Part shown: one piece after another, positions 50,410 to 59,004 of the stretch
Layout of the letters: every line of letters starts with the position of its first letter
How positions within the stretch are numbered: the stretch's first letter is position 1
Source of the DNA: Lysobacterales bacterium
Lineage (GTDB): Bacteria > Pseudomonadota > Gammaproteobacteria > Xanthomonadales > Wenzhouxiangellaceae
Assembly (NCBI GenBank): GCA_002722315.1
Contig: PBLG01000021.1
Coordinates: forward strand, 1-64,000
Length of the DNA stretch: 64,000 bases
Direction of reading: 5' to 3'
Translations under genes and position numbers: made by a program
The notes under the pieces: generated by a model
Databases searched by the model: none
Told to the model about the DNA's origin: nothing
Seen by the model: only the letters and a program-made list of their open reading frames with translations

Positions 50410-51587
50410 GGTGCCGTCACTATCGCCATGCAGACTGCTTGGCATACCGCATCGTTATCCCGTCCTTCGGTCGAGAACGCTTCCAGTATCCAATCGCCGT
50501 TGCTGATAAATATCCGGCAACGGGCGAATTCCGCGGATGTGTCGAGTTCTGCGAAATCGACCAACGACAGCATGCACAGGCTGTCGGAAATCGCTCCCAG
50601 ATTGCGCGTCACGCTGCCCGTTCCGTTAAAAGCAGAAGCAAACAGCGAGGTGACTGGTGAGCCGAAGCCGGTGATCCCCCGGCTATCCGGCTCGCAGATC
50701 ACTGTGCCGTTGGCCTGAACGGCCCGAATCGCCGAGCCGCTATTGCAACCGAGCACCCTGGCCTGTACTTCATTGGTATTGATATCCGATACGCCGACGG
50801 CGGCTCCGGCGAGTTCGTCTGTTCCTACCGCACCGGTGGCGATCGCGGCGGTGCCCACCACCCCGGCGGCTATGTGGCTGTTGCCAACGGCGTCGTTGGC
50901 GATCTCGGCCGAACCGATCGCGTCGGGGGCGATTTCACTCGTGCCTACCGCATCCGTGGCGATTTCACTCGCGCCCACCGCGGTGTCGGCAATTTCGGAT
51001 GCGCCGACCGCACCGGCCGCGATCTGGCTCGCGCCCACCGCGCCCGGCCGGATCCGGGCCGTGCCTACGGCGCCGTCTTGAATATGGTTTGCGCCAACCG
51101 CGTTGGTGGCGATGATTGCGGCACCCACGGCGCCGTTTGCGATATCCGCGCTTGTGATGGCACCGCTGGCGAGGCTCGACGGGCCCACCGCATCAACGTC
51201 GGCCACCAGCCCAAGCGCCGCGCGCGGCGCCGCATTTACCTCCAGTCGCGGGTTGAGCAGGGTAAAAGCGGGTTGCCCGGGGCGGCGCACCCGGATTTCC
51301 AGCCATAATTCGGAATCCAGCAGTAACGCCGCGCCAAAGTTCAGGTCGAGCTGAAACAGGCCATCGTTTACCGCCTGGTTTACGAATACCTCGTCCGGCG
51401 CGAGACTGATGCCGCCGCTGGCTACGTCGAACAACGCGATCTGAAAGTCGAACAAACCGTCGGCAGGGGCGCCGGCCTCGAGCAATTCTCCCTGGTAGGT
51501 GAACGTCGTCTCCTGCGCGGGTGCGGCGCAAGTCCAGGCCAGCATCGTCAGCGCCAGCAGCGCCTGAATGCGTCGGAACGTCCTCAC
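50406..51587 (-). CDS. Secreted decapeptide-repeat protein, paralogue 1
   Basis: 393 aa. Signal peptide (LLALTMLAWTCAAPAQ), N-domain FTYQGELLEAGAPADG with SELWLEIRVRRPG, 14 decapeptides (about 133-272) and a C-domain with CNSGSAIRAVQANG, LCMLS and CQAVCM. Translation starts at GTG 51587, overlapping the previous stop (GTGA). N-domains of this kind recur in secreted proteins of several phyla without assigned function. It heads the trio of tandem duplicates. Confidence 0.8.
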   Translation of the reverse strand: MRTFRRIQALLALTMLAWTCAAPAQETTFTYQGELLEAGAPADGLFDFQIALFDVASGGISLAPDEVFVNQAVNDGLFQLDLNFGAALLLDSELWLEIRVRRPGQPAFTLLNPRLEVNAAPRAALGLVADVDAVGPSSLASGAITSADIANGAVGAAIIATNAVGANHIQDGAVGTARIRPGAVGASQIAAGAVGASEIADTAVGASEIATDAVGTSEIAPDAIGSAEIANDAVGNSHIAAGVVGTAAIATGAVGTDELAGAAVGVSDINTNEVQARVLGCNSGSAIRAVQANGTVICEPDSRGITGFGSPVTSLFASAFNGTGSVTRNLGAISDSLCMLSLVDFAELDTSAEFARCRIFISNGDWILEAFSTEGRDNDAVCQAVCMAIVTAP

Positions 51588-51883
51588 GACTGGTTCTCGA
51601 ACGAATCGCGGAACAGGAAATCCGACGTCGAGCGCGTCCAGAAGCCGCCGTCGAGTTCAAAGCGACCGCCGCTGGACTGGCCGGCGTCGGGCTGGCCGAT
51701 CGTGCCGTGCAGCTCGAACCCGCCACCGCTGGAAACACCGCCGCCGGCATCGATCGTCGAGCGGCGGACTTCAAAGTCGCCGCCGGCAAGTTGCGAGTGC
51801 CCATCGCCGGAGACGAACGGCGCGGCCGCCGTCAGGGCTCCCGCCAAAATGACTGCAGTTTTGCCGCGCATGGCATTTACCAT
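51584..51883 (-). CDS. Small secreted Gly-rich protein with FRDSFE C-terminal tag
   Basis: About 99 aa. Signal peptide (KTAVILAGALTAAAPFVSG) and two related Gly/Phe-rich units (SSGGGFELHGTIGQPDAG and SSGGRFELDGGFW), then LFRDSFENQS at the end. The unit resembles a conserved GTIGQPDAG...GGFW segment found before such tails. ATG 51883 or 51871 could start it; the upstream frame to 51982 lacks a signal peptide. It is the first gene of the five-gene operon and overlaps paralogue 1 by four bases. Confidence 0.7.
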   Translation of the reverse strand: MVNAMRGKTAVILAGALTAAAPFVSGDGHSQLAGGDFEVRRSTIDAGGGVSSGGGFELHGTIGQPDAGQSSGGRFELDGGFWTRSTSDFLFRDSFENQS

Positions 51884-52152
51884 TGATGCCCATTGTGCCC
51901 ATTGCGACAGTATCGATTTCTGGCCAGAACAACCTGATCGAAACTTGATGGAATGTTGATGATCGGTTGGGCGTCGATTCATGCGCTTGAAATTACTGTA
52001 TTTTTGTATTCAGCCTTTTGCTCGATCAGGCGGCATGCCATACGGGGCGGTAGCGTTTTCGCTTCGGAAAAACGTATAGTGGCAGGGTGTCATGGCGGCA
52101 TCGATATTAAGTTGCTGGATCAGCTTCATACCGAGTCTGATAAAACCGTGGC

Positions 52153-52235
52153 ATTGATCCGAATGTAGCAAAGCCGACTAGGGACTGGTGACCATGGGTA
52201 TGATTCGCGTAGTTCTGGGATGGGCCATCGCGGTC
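52153..52235. repeat. Right copy of the 83-bp direct repeat
   Basis: Same orientation as 43881-43963, 72 of 83 bases identical. It covers the leader and about the first 14 codons of the gene starting at 52194. Confidence 0.85.
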
Positions 52236-52649
52236 TTTACGACGGTGGTGACCGGCAGCGTGATACAGACTCAGTTCAACATGGCGTCGTTGACGGAGCT
52301 CGGCGTGGAAATCGGGTGGGGCGAACGCCTCTCGGCGACCTGGCACGACCTGGTCAACTTCACACCGGCTTATGCGCTGCTGGTGTCGATTGCGTTCGCG
52401 ATTGCCTGGCCGATTGCCGGCCTGCTCAAGCGCTGGCTGCCGGACCAGCGAACGATGCTGTTCGCGCTGGCCGGTTTCGCCGCGATCTGGACGATGATCT
52501 CGATCATGAACCAGGCGCTGCCGGTGACCGGGATTGCCGCGACCCGGAGCCTGGCCGGCGTGCTGGCCCTGTCGTTGTGCGGCGCGGCGGCCGGATGGCT
52601 TTATACCCGGATCCTGCCGGTTTCAGAATACGAGGCGAATCCGGCCTGA
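52194..52649 (+). CDS. Hypothetical four-helix membrane protein
   Basis: 151 aa with about four membrane segments; no family recognised. ATG 52194 is chosen because TAGGGA lies about nine bases upstream; GTG 52188 is in frame. The 5' end exists in a second, truncated copy at 43922, so this is probably the original location of a gene that once lay next to the sugar dehydrogenase. It is convergent with the prenyltransferase. Confidence 0.75.
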   Translation: MGMIRVVLGWAIAVFTTVVTGSVIQTQFNMASLTELGVEIGWGERLSATWHDLVNFTPAYALLVSIAFAIAWPIAGLLKRWLPDQRTMLFALAGFAAIWTMISIMNQALPVTGIAATRSLAGVLALSLCGAAAGWLYTRILPVSEYEANPA

Positions 52650-52672
52650 ACCGAAATCGGAACAAAAAAGCC

Positions 52673-53587
52673 TCACGGGCTTCCGATAAGCACGCCGCTG
52701 CCGGCCCCCGCCGAATAGACCAGAAACGCGATCAGCGCGGCGGGTTGAACCGGCACGCTGCGGTGAAAACTCTCCGGGGCCCGCCAGACCTGGTAGCTGG
52801 CATAGGCGGCCGGAATCGCGGCCAGCCAGCCGAGCAGCACCATGTCTGGCAATCCGGCCAGCGGCAGCGCGGACAGGATGAAAAAGGCGGCGGCGTAGAT
52901 CCAGGGCAGGACGCGGCTGGCCCGTCTGCGTCCAAGGCGCACGACCAGGTTGCGCTTGCCGTGGGCGCGGTCGGCCAGGTAGTCCGGAAATTCGTTTACC
53001 CACAGGAATGCCGCGATGATCAGCCCCAGCGGAACGGAAAGCCAGAACACTTCCCAGCTGAGGGCATGGGCCAGCACAAGGTAGGTGCTCAGCGCGATCA
53101 GCGGGCCGTAGCAGACCACCACGTCGAGTTCGCCCAGTCCGCGGTAGGCCAGCCGCAGCGGCGGGCCGTGATAGGACCAGCCCAGCGCGAAACCCGCCAC
53201 GCCGATCCAGAGTGCAGCCGGCTCCCGGAGAAACACGATCGCCGCGCCGGCGACAAGCCCGAGCAGCGTGAAGCCTGCCGCCATGGCCCAGGTCTGTCTC
53301 CGGGTCAGCAGCTCGTCCACGAGCACCCGCTTGCCGCCGGAAAACGCGGTTCGGTCTTCCGGCGCCACCGCCTGATCGGTGCCCGAGTCGTAGTCGAATA
53401 CGTCGCCCCAGGCATTCTTGGCGACTTCGATGGCGAAAAAGGCCACCAGCAGCACCGCAAGCCAGACAAGGCTGAACGCGGCCTCGCTCGCCGCCACGGC
53501 CGCGCCGATATGGATCGAGGCGACCGACGTCAGGCTGATCTTGGGGTCGGCGAGCCGCCAGAACCCGGTCCAGAAGCGATTTTTCAT
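52673..53587 (-). CDS. UbiA-superfamily prenyltransferase (MenA-like)
   Basis: 304 aa, about eight to nine membrane helices. Both Asp-rich prenyl-diphosphate motifs are present: NAWGDVFDYDSGTD near 58 and NEFPDYLADRAHGKRNL near 208. It resembles MenA-type 1,4-dihydroxy-2-naphthoate prenyltransferases, but no menaquinone gene is nearby, so the acceptor is open. ATG 53587 fits the start of helix 1. Confidence 0.88.
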   Translation of the reverse strand: MKNRFWTGFWRLADPKISLTSVASIHIGAAVAASEAAFSLVWLAVLLVAFFAIEVAKNAWGDVFDYDSGTDQAVAPEDRTAFSGGKRVLVDELLTRRQTWAMAAGFTLLGLVAGAAIVFLREPAALWIGVAGFALGWSYHGPPLRLAYRGLGELDVVVCYGPLIALSTYLVLAHALSWEVFWLSVPLGLIIAAFLWVNEFPDYLADRAHGKRNLVVRLGRRRASRVLPWIYAAAFFILSALPLAGLPDMVLLGWLAAIPAAYASYQVWRAPESFHRSVPVQPAALIAFLVYSAGAGSGVLIGSP

Positions 53588-53669
53588 TCAGCGCTACCCG
53601 AGATGTTCATGAATCCGCCGGCAAGTGAATGATTTCGAAAATCTCCGATATCAGGATACAGTTCCAGAC

Positions 53670-54341
53670 CTATTGTCGGGACAGCAATCGCTCGAGTCGC
53701 CTGCGACAGTTTTGTTCGCCGCGTTTGCCGAGCACCGCGCACGCCGTGGCGATAATCACCTCGAGATCGCTCCAGCGTCGCCGGCTTTCGAAATGGCGCA
53801 CGTCCATGGCGACTTTCGCCGGAAACACGATATCCCGATAGGCCCGCACTGGATCCATGCACTCGGCCAGCACGTCGTCTTCGCAGTTGAAGCGGATGCT
53901 GGCCGGACTTGTCAGTCCGGGCGTGAAGGCCAGCGCGCGCCGGCGAAGATCCCGGTCCACGCTTGCCCAGAGTTCCGACCTGGTCGGGCGCGGCCCCACG
54001 AAACGCATCTCGCCGCGAACAATGTTGAACAGCTGGGGCAATTCGTCCAGGTGGATCGGCCTGATCCAGGTGCCGAGACGCGTGATCCGCGAATCGTCCG
54101 ATGCGGCCACGGGCGGGCCGTCTTCAGACGCCGGATGCAGCGTCCGGAACTTGTAGATCCGGAACGGTTTGCCGTCTCTGCCCAGGCGCTGCTCGCTGTA
54201 GATGACCGGCCCGCGGCTGTCCAGGCGGACTGCCGCGGCCAGCGCCAGCAACACCGGCCACAGCAGCAGGAGTGCCAGCACCGCGACCAGGGCGCCCAGT
54301 CGGTGGGAGCGCGGCCGCGTCCATTGGTCGTCTTCCGTCAT
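53670..54341 (-). CDS. Bacterial sugar transferase (undecaprenyl-phosphate type)
   Basis: 223 aa. One N-terminal membrane segment (LGALVAVLALLLLWPVLLALA) precedes the catalytic domain with GPVIYSEQRLGRDGKPFRIYKFRT, LDELPQLFNIVRGEMRFVGPRPT and LTSPASI, all typical. It probably transfers a sugar phosphate onto a polyprenyl phosphate to start a glycan. No glycan cluster adjoins it. cysK lies 19 bp upstream on the same strand. Confidence 0.92.
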   Translation of the reverse strand: MTEDDQWTRPRSHRLGALVAVLALLLLWPVLLALAAAVRLDSRGPVIYSEQRLGRDGKPFRIYKFRTLHPASEDGPPVAASDDSRITRLGTWIRPIHLDELPQLFNIVRGEMRFVGPRPTRSELWASVDRDLRRRALAFTPGLTSPASIRFNCEDDVLAECMDPVRAYRDIVFPAKVAMDVRHFESRRRWSDLEVIIATACAVLGKRGEQNCRRRLERLLSRQ

Positions 54342-54360
54342 GTGTCGCTGATCGGTCCGG

Positions 54361-55326
54361 TCAGTCGGCGTAGCCGCTTTCGATCAGCCAGTCCTCGTCG
54401 GAGCCTTCGTTGATGCCTTCGAACAGGTAGGTCGAGATGTAGCGTTCGCCGGTATCGGGAATCATCGCCAGGATGTTCGAGCCCTTGGGCGCCTGGGCGG
54501 CCACCTTCAGCGCCGCGGCCACCGTGCCGCCGCCGGAAACGCCGGTCATGATGCCTTCCTTCGCGGCCAGGTCGCGCGCCACGTCGCGCGCCTCGTCGTC
54601 GGTGACCGGGACGATGTCGTCGGCAATCTTCGTGTTCATGACCCCGGGAATGAAATCCGGGGTCCAGCCCTGGATCTTGTGCGGCATCCATTCCTTGCCG
54701 GCCATCAGCTGCGCGGTGTCGGGCTCGGTGGCGATGACCTTGATCTTCGGTCTCGCCAGCTTGAGCATCTCTCCGGCGCCGGTCATGGTGCCGCCGGTGC
54801 CCCAGCCGGTGACGAAGTAATCCAGCTCGCGCCCGGCGAAATCGCGCAGGATTTCGGGACCCGTCGTGTTGCGGTGGTACTCGGGGTTGGCCTCGTTTTC
54901 GAACTGGCGGGCCAGGAACCAGCCGTTGCGCTCGGCGGCCGCGGCGGCCCGCTTGACCATGCCGGTGCCTTTTTCCTCCTTGGGCGTCAGGATCACCTTC
55001 GCGCCCATCGCGCGCATCAGCTTGCGCCGTTCGATCGAGAAGGTCTCCACCATGAACGAGACGAACGGGTAGCCTTTCGCGGCACAGACCATCGCCAGCG
55101 CAATGCCGGTGTTGCCCGAGGTCGCCTCGACCACGGTCTGGCCGGGCTTGAGCGCGCCGCGTCGCTCGGCATCCTCGATGATGCCGATGGCCAGGCGATC
55201 CTTGACCGAGGCCATCGGGTTGAAGAATTCGATCTTGACGAACAGGTTCACGTGCTCCGGTGCGAGCTTGTTGATGCGCACCACCGGGGTATTTCCGATC
55301 GTTTCGAGGATATTGTTGTAAATCAT
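54361..55326 (-). CDS. cysK: Cysteine synthase
   Basis: 321 aa, PLP enzyme joining O-acetylserine and sulfide. The PLP lysine is in ASVKDRLA near 40, with TSGNTGIAL near 70 and GWGTGGTMTGAG. ATG 55326 is preceded by AAAGGA. The gap to cysG upstream is 237 bp and holds an inverted repeat. cysK lies by the sulfite-reduction genes whose product it consumes. Confidence 0.96.
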   Translation of the reverse strand: MIYNNILETIGNTPVVRINKLAPEHVNLFVKIEFFNPMASVKDRLAIGIIEDAERRGALKPGQTVVEATSGNTGIALAMVCAAKGYPFVSFMVETFSIERRKLMRAMGAKVILTPKEEKGTGMVKRAAAAAERNGWFLARQFENEANPEYHRNTTGPEILRDFAGRELDYFVTGWGTGGTMTGAGEMLKLARPKIKVIATEPDTAQLMAGKEWMPHKIQGWTPDFIPGVMNTKIADDIVPVTDDEARDVARDLAAKEGIMTGVSGGGTVAAALKVAAQAPKGSNILAMIPDTGERYISTYLFEGINEGSDEDWLIESGYAD

Positions 55327-55394
55327 TGCAATTACATCCTTTATTTAGTCGAGATATGATCCCAAAGACGTGCATGAGCAGCTGAAAGGCGCAT

Positions 55395-55552
55395 TACCAC
55401 GAAGGGCGCGAAGAAAATCAGATTCAGTCTGATGTTGGTAAAGACCAGCATGACGGGTTCGGGGCAGGTCGATTCCAGATGGAATCATCACAGGATGGAA
55501 CCGGCTTTCTTTCGCTTTTTTCCTTCGTGATCTTCGTGTCCTTCGTGGTTAG
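55395..55552. repeat. Inverted TTCGTGG-type phrase repeat between cysG and cysK
   Basis: ACCACGAAGGGCGCGAAG at about 55395 and its near reverse complement CTTCGTGTCCTTCGTGGT at about 55534 (16 of 18 match) bound about 120 bp. A further CCTTCGTG lies just inside the right arm. Similar phrases occur at 28510-28696. Confidence 0.5.
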
Positions 55553-55563
55553 TGCCTTTGGGT

Positions 55564-57012
55564 TCATGCCGTCGCGGTCAATTTCGGGCTATCGCATTCC
55601 AGCGACAGGGGCGGGCTACCGTACCAGCCGAGTCGGTCGGCCAGTCTTGCGACTTCGCCGACGTAGACCATGGCCGGGCTGGCGACCGAGTGTCTCACGG
55701 CCAGATCATGCAGCCGGTCCAGGCGTCCGGTCAACACCCGTTGCTCGGGCCGAGCGCCGTTTTCCACGATGGCCACCGGCGTCGAGGCAGGTTGACCGTG
55801 AGCCCGCAGGTTTGCTTGCAGGTCGCTCAATCTTGCCACTGCCATGTAAAAGGCAAGTGTCTGGTTTTCTCGGGCCAGCGATGCCCAGTCCAGCCGGTCG
55901 ATCGAGTCCTTGCCGTGCGCGGTGACCAGGTGCACCGAGTGTGCATGGTCACGGTGGGTCAGTGGAATGCCGGCGTAGGCGGCGCAGCCGGCCGCGGCGG
56001 TAATGCCGGGTACGACCGAGTATTCGATCTCATGGGTGCGCAGGAACTCCAGCTCCTCGCCGCCACGCCCGAACACCATCGAATCGCCTCCCTTGAGCCT
56101 CACCACGCGCCGGCCGGCCCGGGCGTGCGACAACATCAGGTTGTTGATCCGGAGCTGCGGGGTCGAACACTTTCCGCCGCGCTTGGCGACGTCGATGAAA
56201 TCGGCGTCGCGCCGCGCGTAGTCGAGTATCCGCGCATCGACCAGCGCGTCGTGAATGATCACGTCGGCCTCCTGGATCAACCTGAGCGCCTTGAGCGTGA
56301 GCAGCTCGGGATCGCCGGGACCGGCGCCGACCAGCGCCACCGAGCCGCCGGTGTCGAAGCCGGAATCTTCAAGGGCCCGCGCGGCCAGGGCGCGGGCGCG
56401 CGACGGGTCCCCGGCCTGCATGGCTTCGGCCGGCGCATCGCGAAACAGCCAGCCCAGGAACCGGCGCCGGCGCGGCAGCGACGGAAACCGGTGGCGGATC
56501 GAGTCCTTGAGTTCCGAAGCCAACCGCGCCAGCGGACCCAGCGTCTGCGGCAGCAGGGTCTCGATCCGGCTGCGGATCATTCGCGCCAGTTCTGGCGCCG
56601 TGCCGGCGGAACCGATCGCGATGGTGATCGGCGCGCGGTCGACGATGGCCGGCAGGATGGCGGTGCAGTTGTCCGGGTCGTCGACGGCGTTGACCGGAAT
56701 GGCATGCTCGGCAGCAAAGGCGAGGGCGGCCCGACGCAGGCGTTCATCGTCGGTTGCGACGATGACCAGTCGATAGCCCGTGCTGCTGGATGGGAGCGCT
56801 TCGATGCGGCGAATGCGGGATTGTCGCCGGTACTCGTCCAGTGGCGCCTCGAGCATATTGGCCAGCACGTCGACCTGCGCGCCGTGCTTGAGCAGACGAT
56901 CGATCTTGCGTCGCGCCTCGACGCCGCCGCCGGCGACCAGCACCGGCTGCCCGGCCAGGCGGATGAATATGGGCAGCCACTCGCCGGCTTCAGGTCTGGT
57001 TTCGGTATTCAT
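55564..57012 (-). CDS. cysG: Siroheme synthase (methyltransferase/dehydrogenase/ferrochelatase)
   Basis: 482 aa fusion. The N-terminal precorrin-2 dehydrogenase/ferrochelatase part (about 1-210) has NAD-binding LVAGGGVEARRKIDRLL. The C-terminal uroporphyrinogen III methyltransferase part begins VALVGAGPGDPELLTLKAL and has RLKGGDSMVFGRGGEE. It supplies siroheme to the sulfite reductase encoded divergently. The cysG/cysJ gap (57013-57201) must hold both promoters; it contains TTATTCC and GGTTATG words but I cannot assign a site. Confidence 0.96.
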   Translation of the reverse strand: MNTETRPEAGEWLPIFIRLAGQPVLVAGGGVEARRKIDRLLKHGAQVDVLANMLEAPLDEYRRQSRIRRIEALPSSSTGYRLVIVATDDERLRRAALAFAAEHAIPVNAVDDPDNCTAILPAIVDRAPITIAIGSAGTAPELARMIRSRIETLLPQTLGPLARLASELKDSIRHRFPSLPRRRRFLGWLFRDAPAEAMQAGDPSRARALAARALEDSGFDTGGSVALVGAGPGDPELLTLKALRLIQEADVIIHDALVDARILDYARRDADFIDVAKRGGKCSTPQLRINNLMLSHARAGRRVVRLKGGDSMVFGRGGEELEFLRTHEIEYSVVPGITAAAGCAAYAGIPLTHRDHAHSVHLVTAHGKDSIDRLDWASLARENQTLAFYMAVARLSDLQANLRAHGQPASTPVAIVENGARPEQRVLTGRLDRLHDLAVRHSVASPAMVYVGEVARLADRLGWYGSPPLSLECDSPKLTATA

Positions 57013-57201
57013 GGGTCAGAGCGTAGGCCCGGCCGGGACAAAAGAAAAATACTTGTTGGCTTGGCGCTTATTCCATGCGGTTATGACCTAGGAAAAGCCT
57101 GGACCTTACATTCGGCTATATGGGCATAACCATCAAATCGTTCCGTTTCCGCGGCATCCTGCTTAGTCTTCCAGCACGGAATTCGCGATCGGAAGACGAA
57201 C

Positions 57202-59004
57202 ATGGCCATTTCGCCGGCAGTGCGGCAAGACCTGGAAAAGCAGCTGGGCAAGTGGGCTTCGGCACTCGACGAGGTTCAGCTGCAGTGGGCCTCCGGGTAC
57301 CTGGCCGGTGTAGCGGCCGCGCGGCTGGACAATCTTGCGCCGGCCGAGCATGCCGTGCACGGCGAGGCCGCGGCGCCAACGCTGACCATATGGTACGGCT
57401 CTGAAACCGGAAACGGCCGCGGCGTGGCGCAGCGCTTGGCCGCCGACGCCCAAGCCCGCGGGTTTTCGGTCGAACTGGCCAGCACCGCCGACATCAAACC
57501 GAGATCGATCGCGAAGCTCGATACGCTGCTGCTGGTCATGAGCACCCACGGCGAGGGCGATCCGCCGGAGGATGCCGAGGCGCTGCACAAGCTGGTTCTT
57601 TCAGACCGGGCGCCGAGGCTGGACAATCTTAAGTTCGCCGTGTTCGCGCTGGGCGATTCCAGCTACCCGGATTTCTGCCAGACCGGGCGAGAGCTCGACA
57701 GCCGCCTGGAAGCGCTCGGTGCGACCCGGCTGATGGAGCGGGTCGACGTGGATGTCGACTTCGAATCGGCCGAGGACGCCTGGCGTCCGAGTCTGCTCGA
57801 AAAAGTGGAAACGGTCCTGAAGCCGGGCCAGGCCGCGCCCACCGGACCACACCTGCAACTGATCCGTGACGCCGAGTCCGCGGTTCAGCGTATCGATCGC
57901 CGTAATCCATACGACGCCGAAGTGCTCGAGATTTCGCCGCTGACGGTCGCACCCTCGACCAGCCCCGTGCACCACGTCGAATTGCTGCTTGAAGGCAGCG
58001 GTCTGGAATGGCAGCCCGGAGATTCCCTGGGCCTGTGGCCGCGCAATGATGCCCGCCTGGTGGACGAGATCATCGAGGTCTCGGGCATCGACGCCGAAGC
58101 CAGGGTGGAGCGCGGAGCCGAAACGCTGGAAGCACGCGAATGGCTGGCGCGAAGGCTCGAACTCACGCAGCTGGTCAGACCATTCCTTCAGGCCTGGGCG
58201 GCTGCAGCCGACAGCGCGGACCTGCGCGCCCTGATCGATGATCCAGATCGCCTGGCCGAGTGGACGGCCGCGCGCCAGGTGATAGACGTGTTGCACGACT
58301 TCCCAGCGAGGGTCGATGCCGCGACGCTTGTCGACATGCTGCGCGGAATTTCGCCGAGGCTGTACTCGATCGCCTCCAGCCCGCTGGTCGCAGACGACGA
58401 GATTCATCTCACGGTCAAGCGCGTTGGCGGTCGGGATTCCCGCGATCGGCTGCGCGCCGGTGTCGCCTCCTGGCAACTGACCGAGTCGGTTTCGCCGGGC
58501 GATACGCTTCCGGTCTACGTCGAGACCAATCCCCGGTTCCGCCTGCCCGAAGACACCGATGCGCCGGCCATCATGATCGGCCCGGGCACCGGCGTGGCGC
58601 CGCTCAGGGCCTTCGTCCAGCATCGCCAGGCGCTGGGTGCGAGCGGCGCCAACTGGCTGTTCTTCGGCGCACGGAACCGGCGCACCGACTTTCTCTATCA
58701 GCTCGAGTGGCAGCGGTTCCGCCGGGAAGGTGCGCTGGATCGGCTGTCGGTGGCGTTCTCGCGCGACCAGGCCGAAAGGATCTACGTCCAGCACCGCCTG
58801 CGCGAGCGGGGCCGGGACGTCTTCGACTGGCTGGAACGCGGCGCGCACGTCTACGTATGCGGCGACGGCAAGCGCATGGCCGCCGACGTTCACCAGGCCC
58901 TGGCCGACGTGATCGCCGAGCAGGGCGGACGCACGCCGGAACAGGCCGCCGAATACCTCGACGCCATGCAGCAGGCGAAGCGGTATCAGAAGGATGTTTA
59001 TTGA
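57202..59004 (+). CDS. cysJ: Sulfite reductase (NADPH) flavoprotein alpha subunit
   Basis: 600 aa. The flavodoxin domain (about 62-205) has YGSETGNGRGVA, STHGEGDPP and LGDSSY. The FAD/NADPH reductase half has RLYSIASSP, IGPGTGVAPLRAF and a YVCGDGKRMA motif, ending in the family's aromatic-tail pattern RYQKDVY. It passes electrons from NADPH to CysI. cysI starts on its stop codon (TGATG). Confidence 0.97.
   Translation: MAISPAVRQDLEKQLGKWASALDEVQLQWASGYLAGVAAARLDNLAPAEHAVHGEAAAPTLTIWYGSETGNGRGVAQRLAADAQARGFSVELASTADIKPRSIAKLDTLLLVMSTHGEGDPPEDAEALHKLVLSDRAPRLDNLKFAVFALGDSSYPDFCQTGRELDSRLEALGATRLMERVDVDVDFESAEDAWRPSLLEKVETVLKPGQAAPTGPHLQLIRDAESAVQRIDRRNPYDAEVLEISPLTVAPSTSPVHHVELLLEGSGLEWQPGDSLGLWPRNDARLVDEIIEVSGIDAEARVERGAETLEAREWLARRLELTQLVRPFLQAWAAAADSADLRALIDDPDRLAEWTAARQVIDVLHDFPARVDAATLVDMLRGISPRLYSIASSPLVADDEIHLTVKRVGGRDSRDRLRAGVASWQLTESVSPGDTLPVYVETNPRFRLPEDTDAPAIMIGPGTGVAPLRAFVQHRQALGASGANWLFFGARNRRTDFLYQLEWQRFRREGALDRLSVAFSRDQAERIYVQHRLRERGRDVFDWLERGAHVYVCGDGKRMAADVHQALADVIAEQGGRTPEQAAEYLDAMQQAKRYQKDVY

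Noticed and set aside
48296-51191. 30-bp periodic DNA pattern resembling a repeat array
   Set aside because: The period is the codon image of protein decapeptides and units vary; there are no identical repeats with unique spacers, so it is not CRISPR.
52220-53632. 470-codon plus-strand frame opposite the prenyltransferase
   Set aside because: Antisense of a protein with both conserved Asp motifs.
57082-57131. TTATTCC, GGTTATG and CATAACC words before cysJ as CysB sites
   Set aside because: CysB sites are too degenerate to call by eye; mentioned only in the cysG entry.
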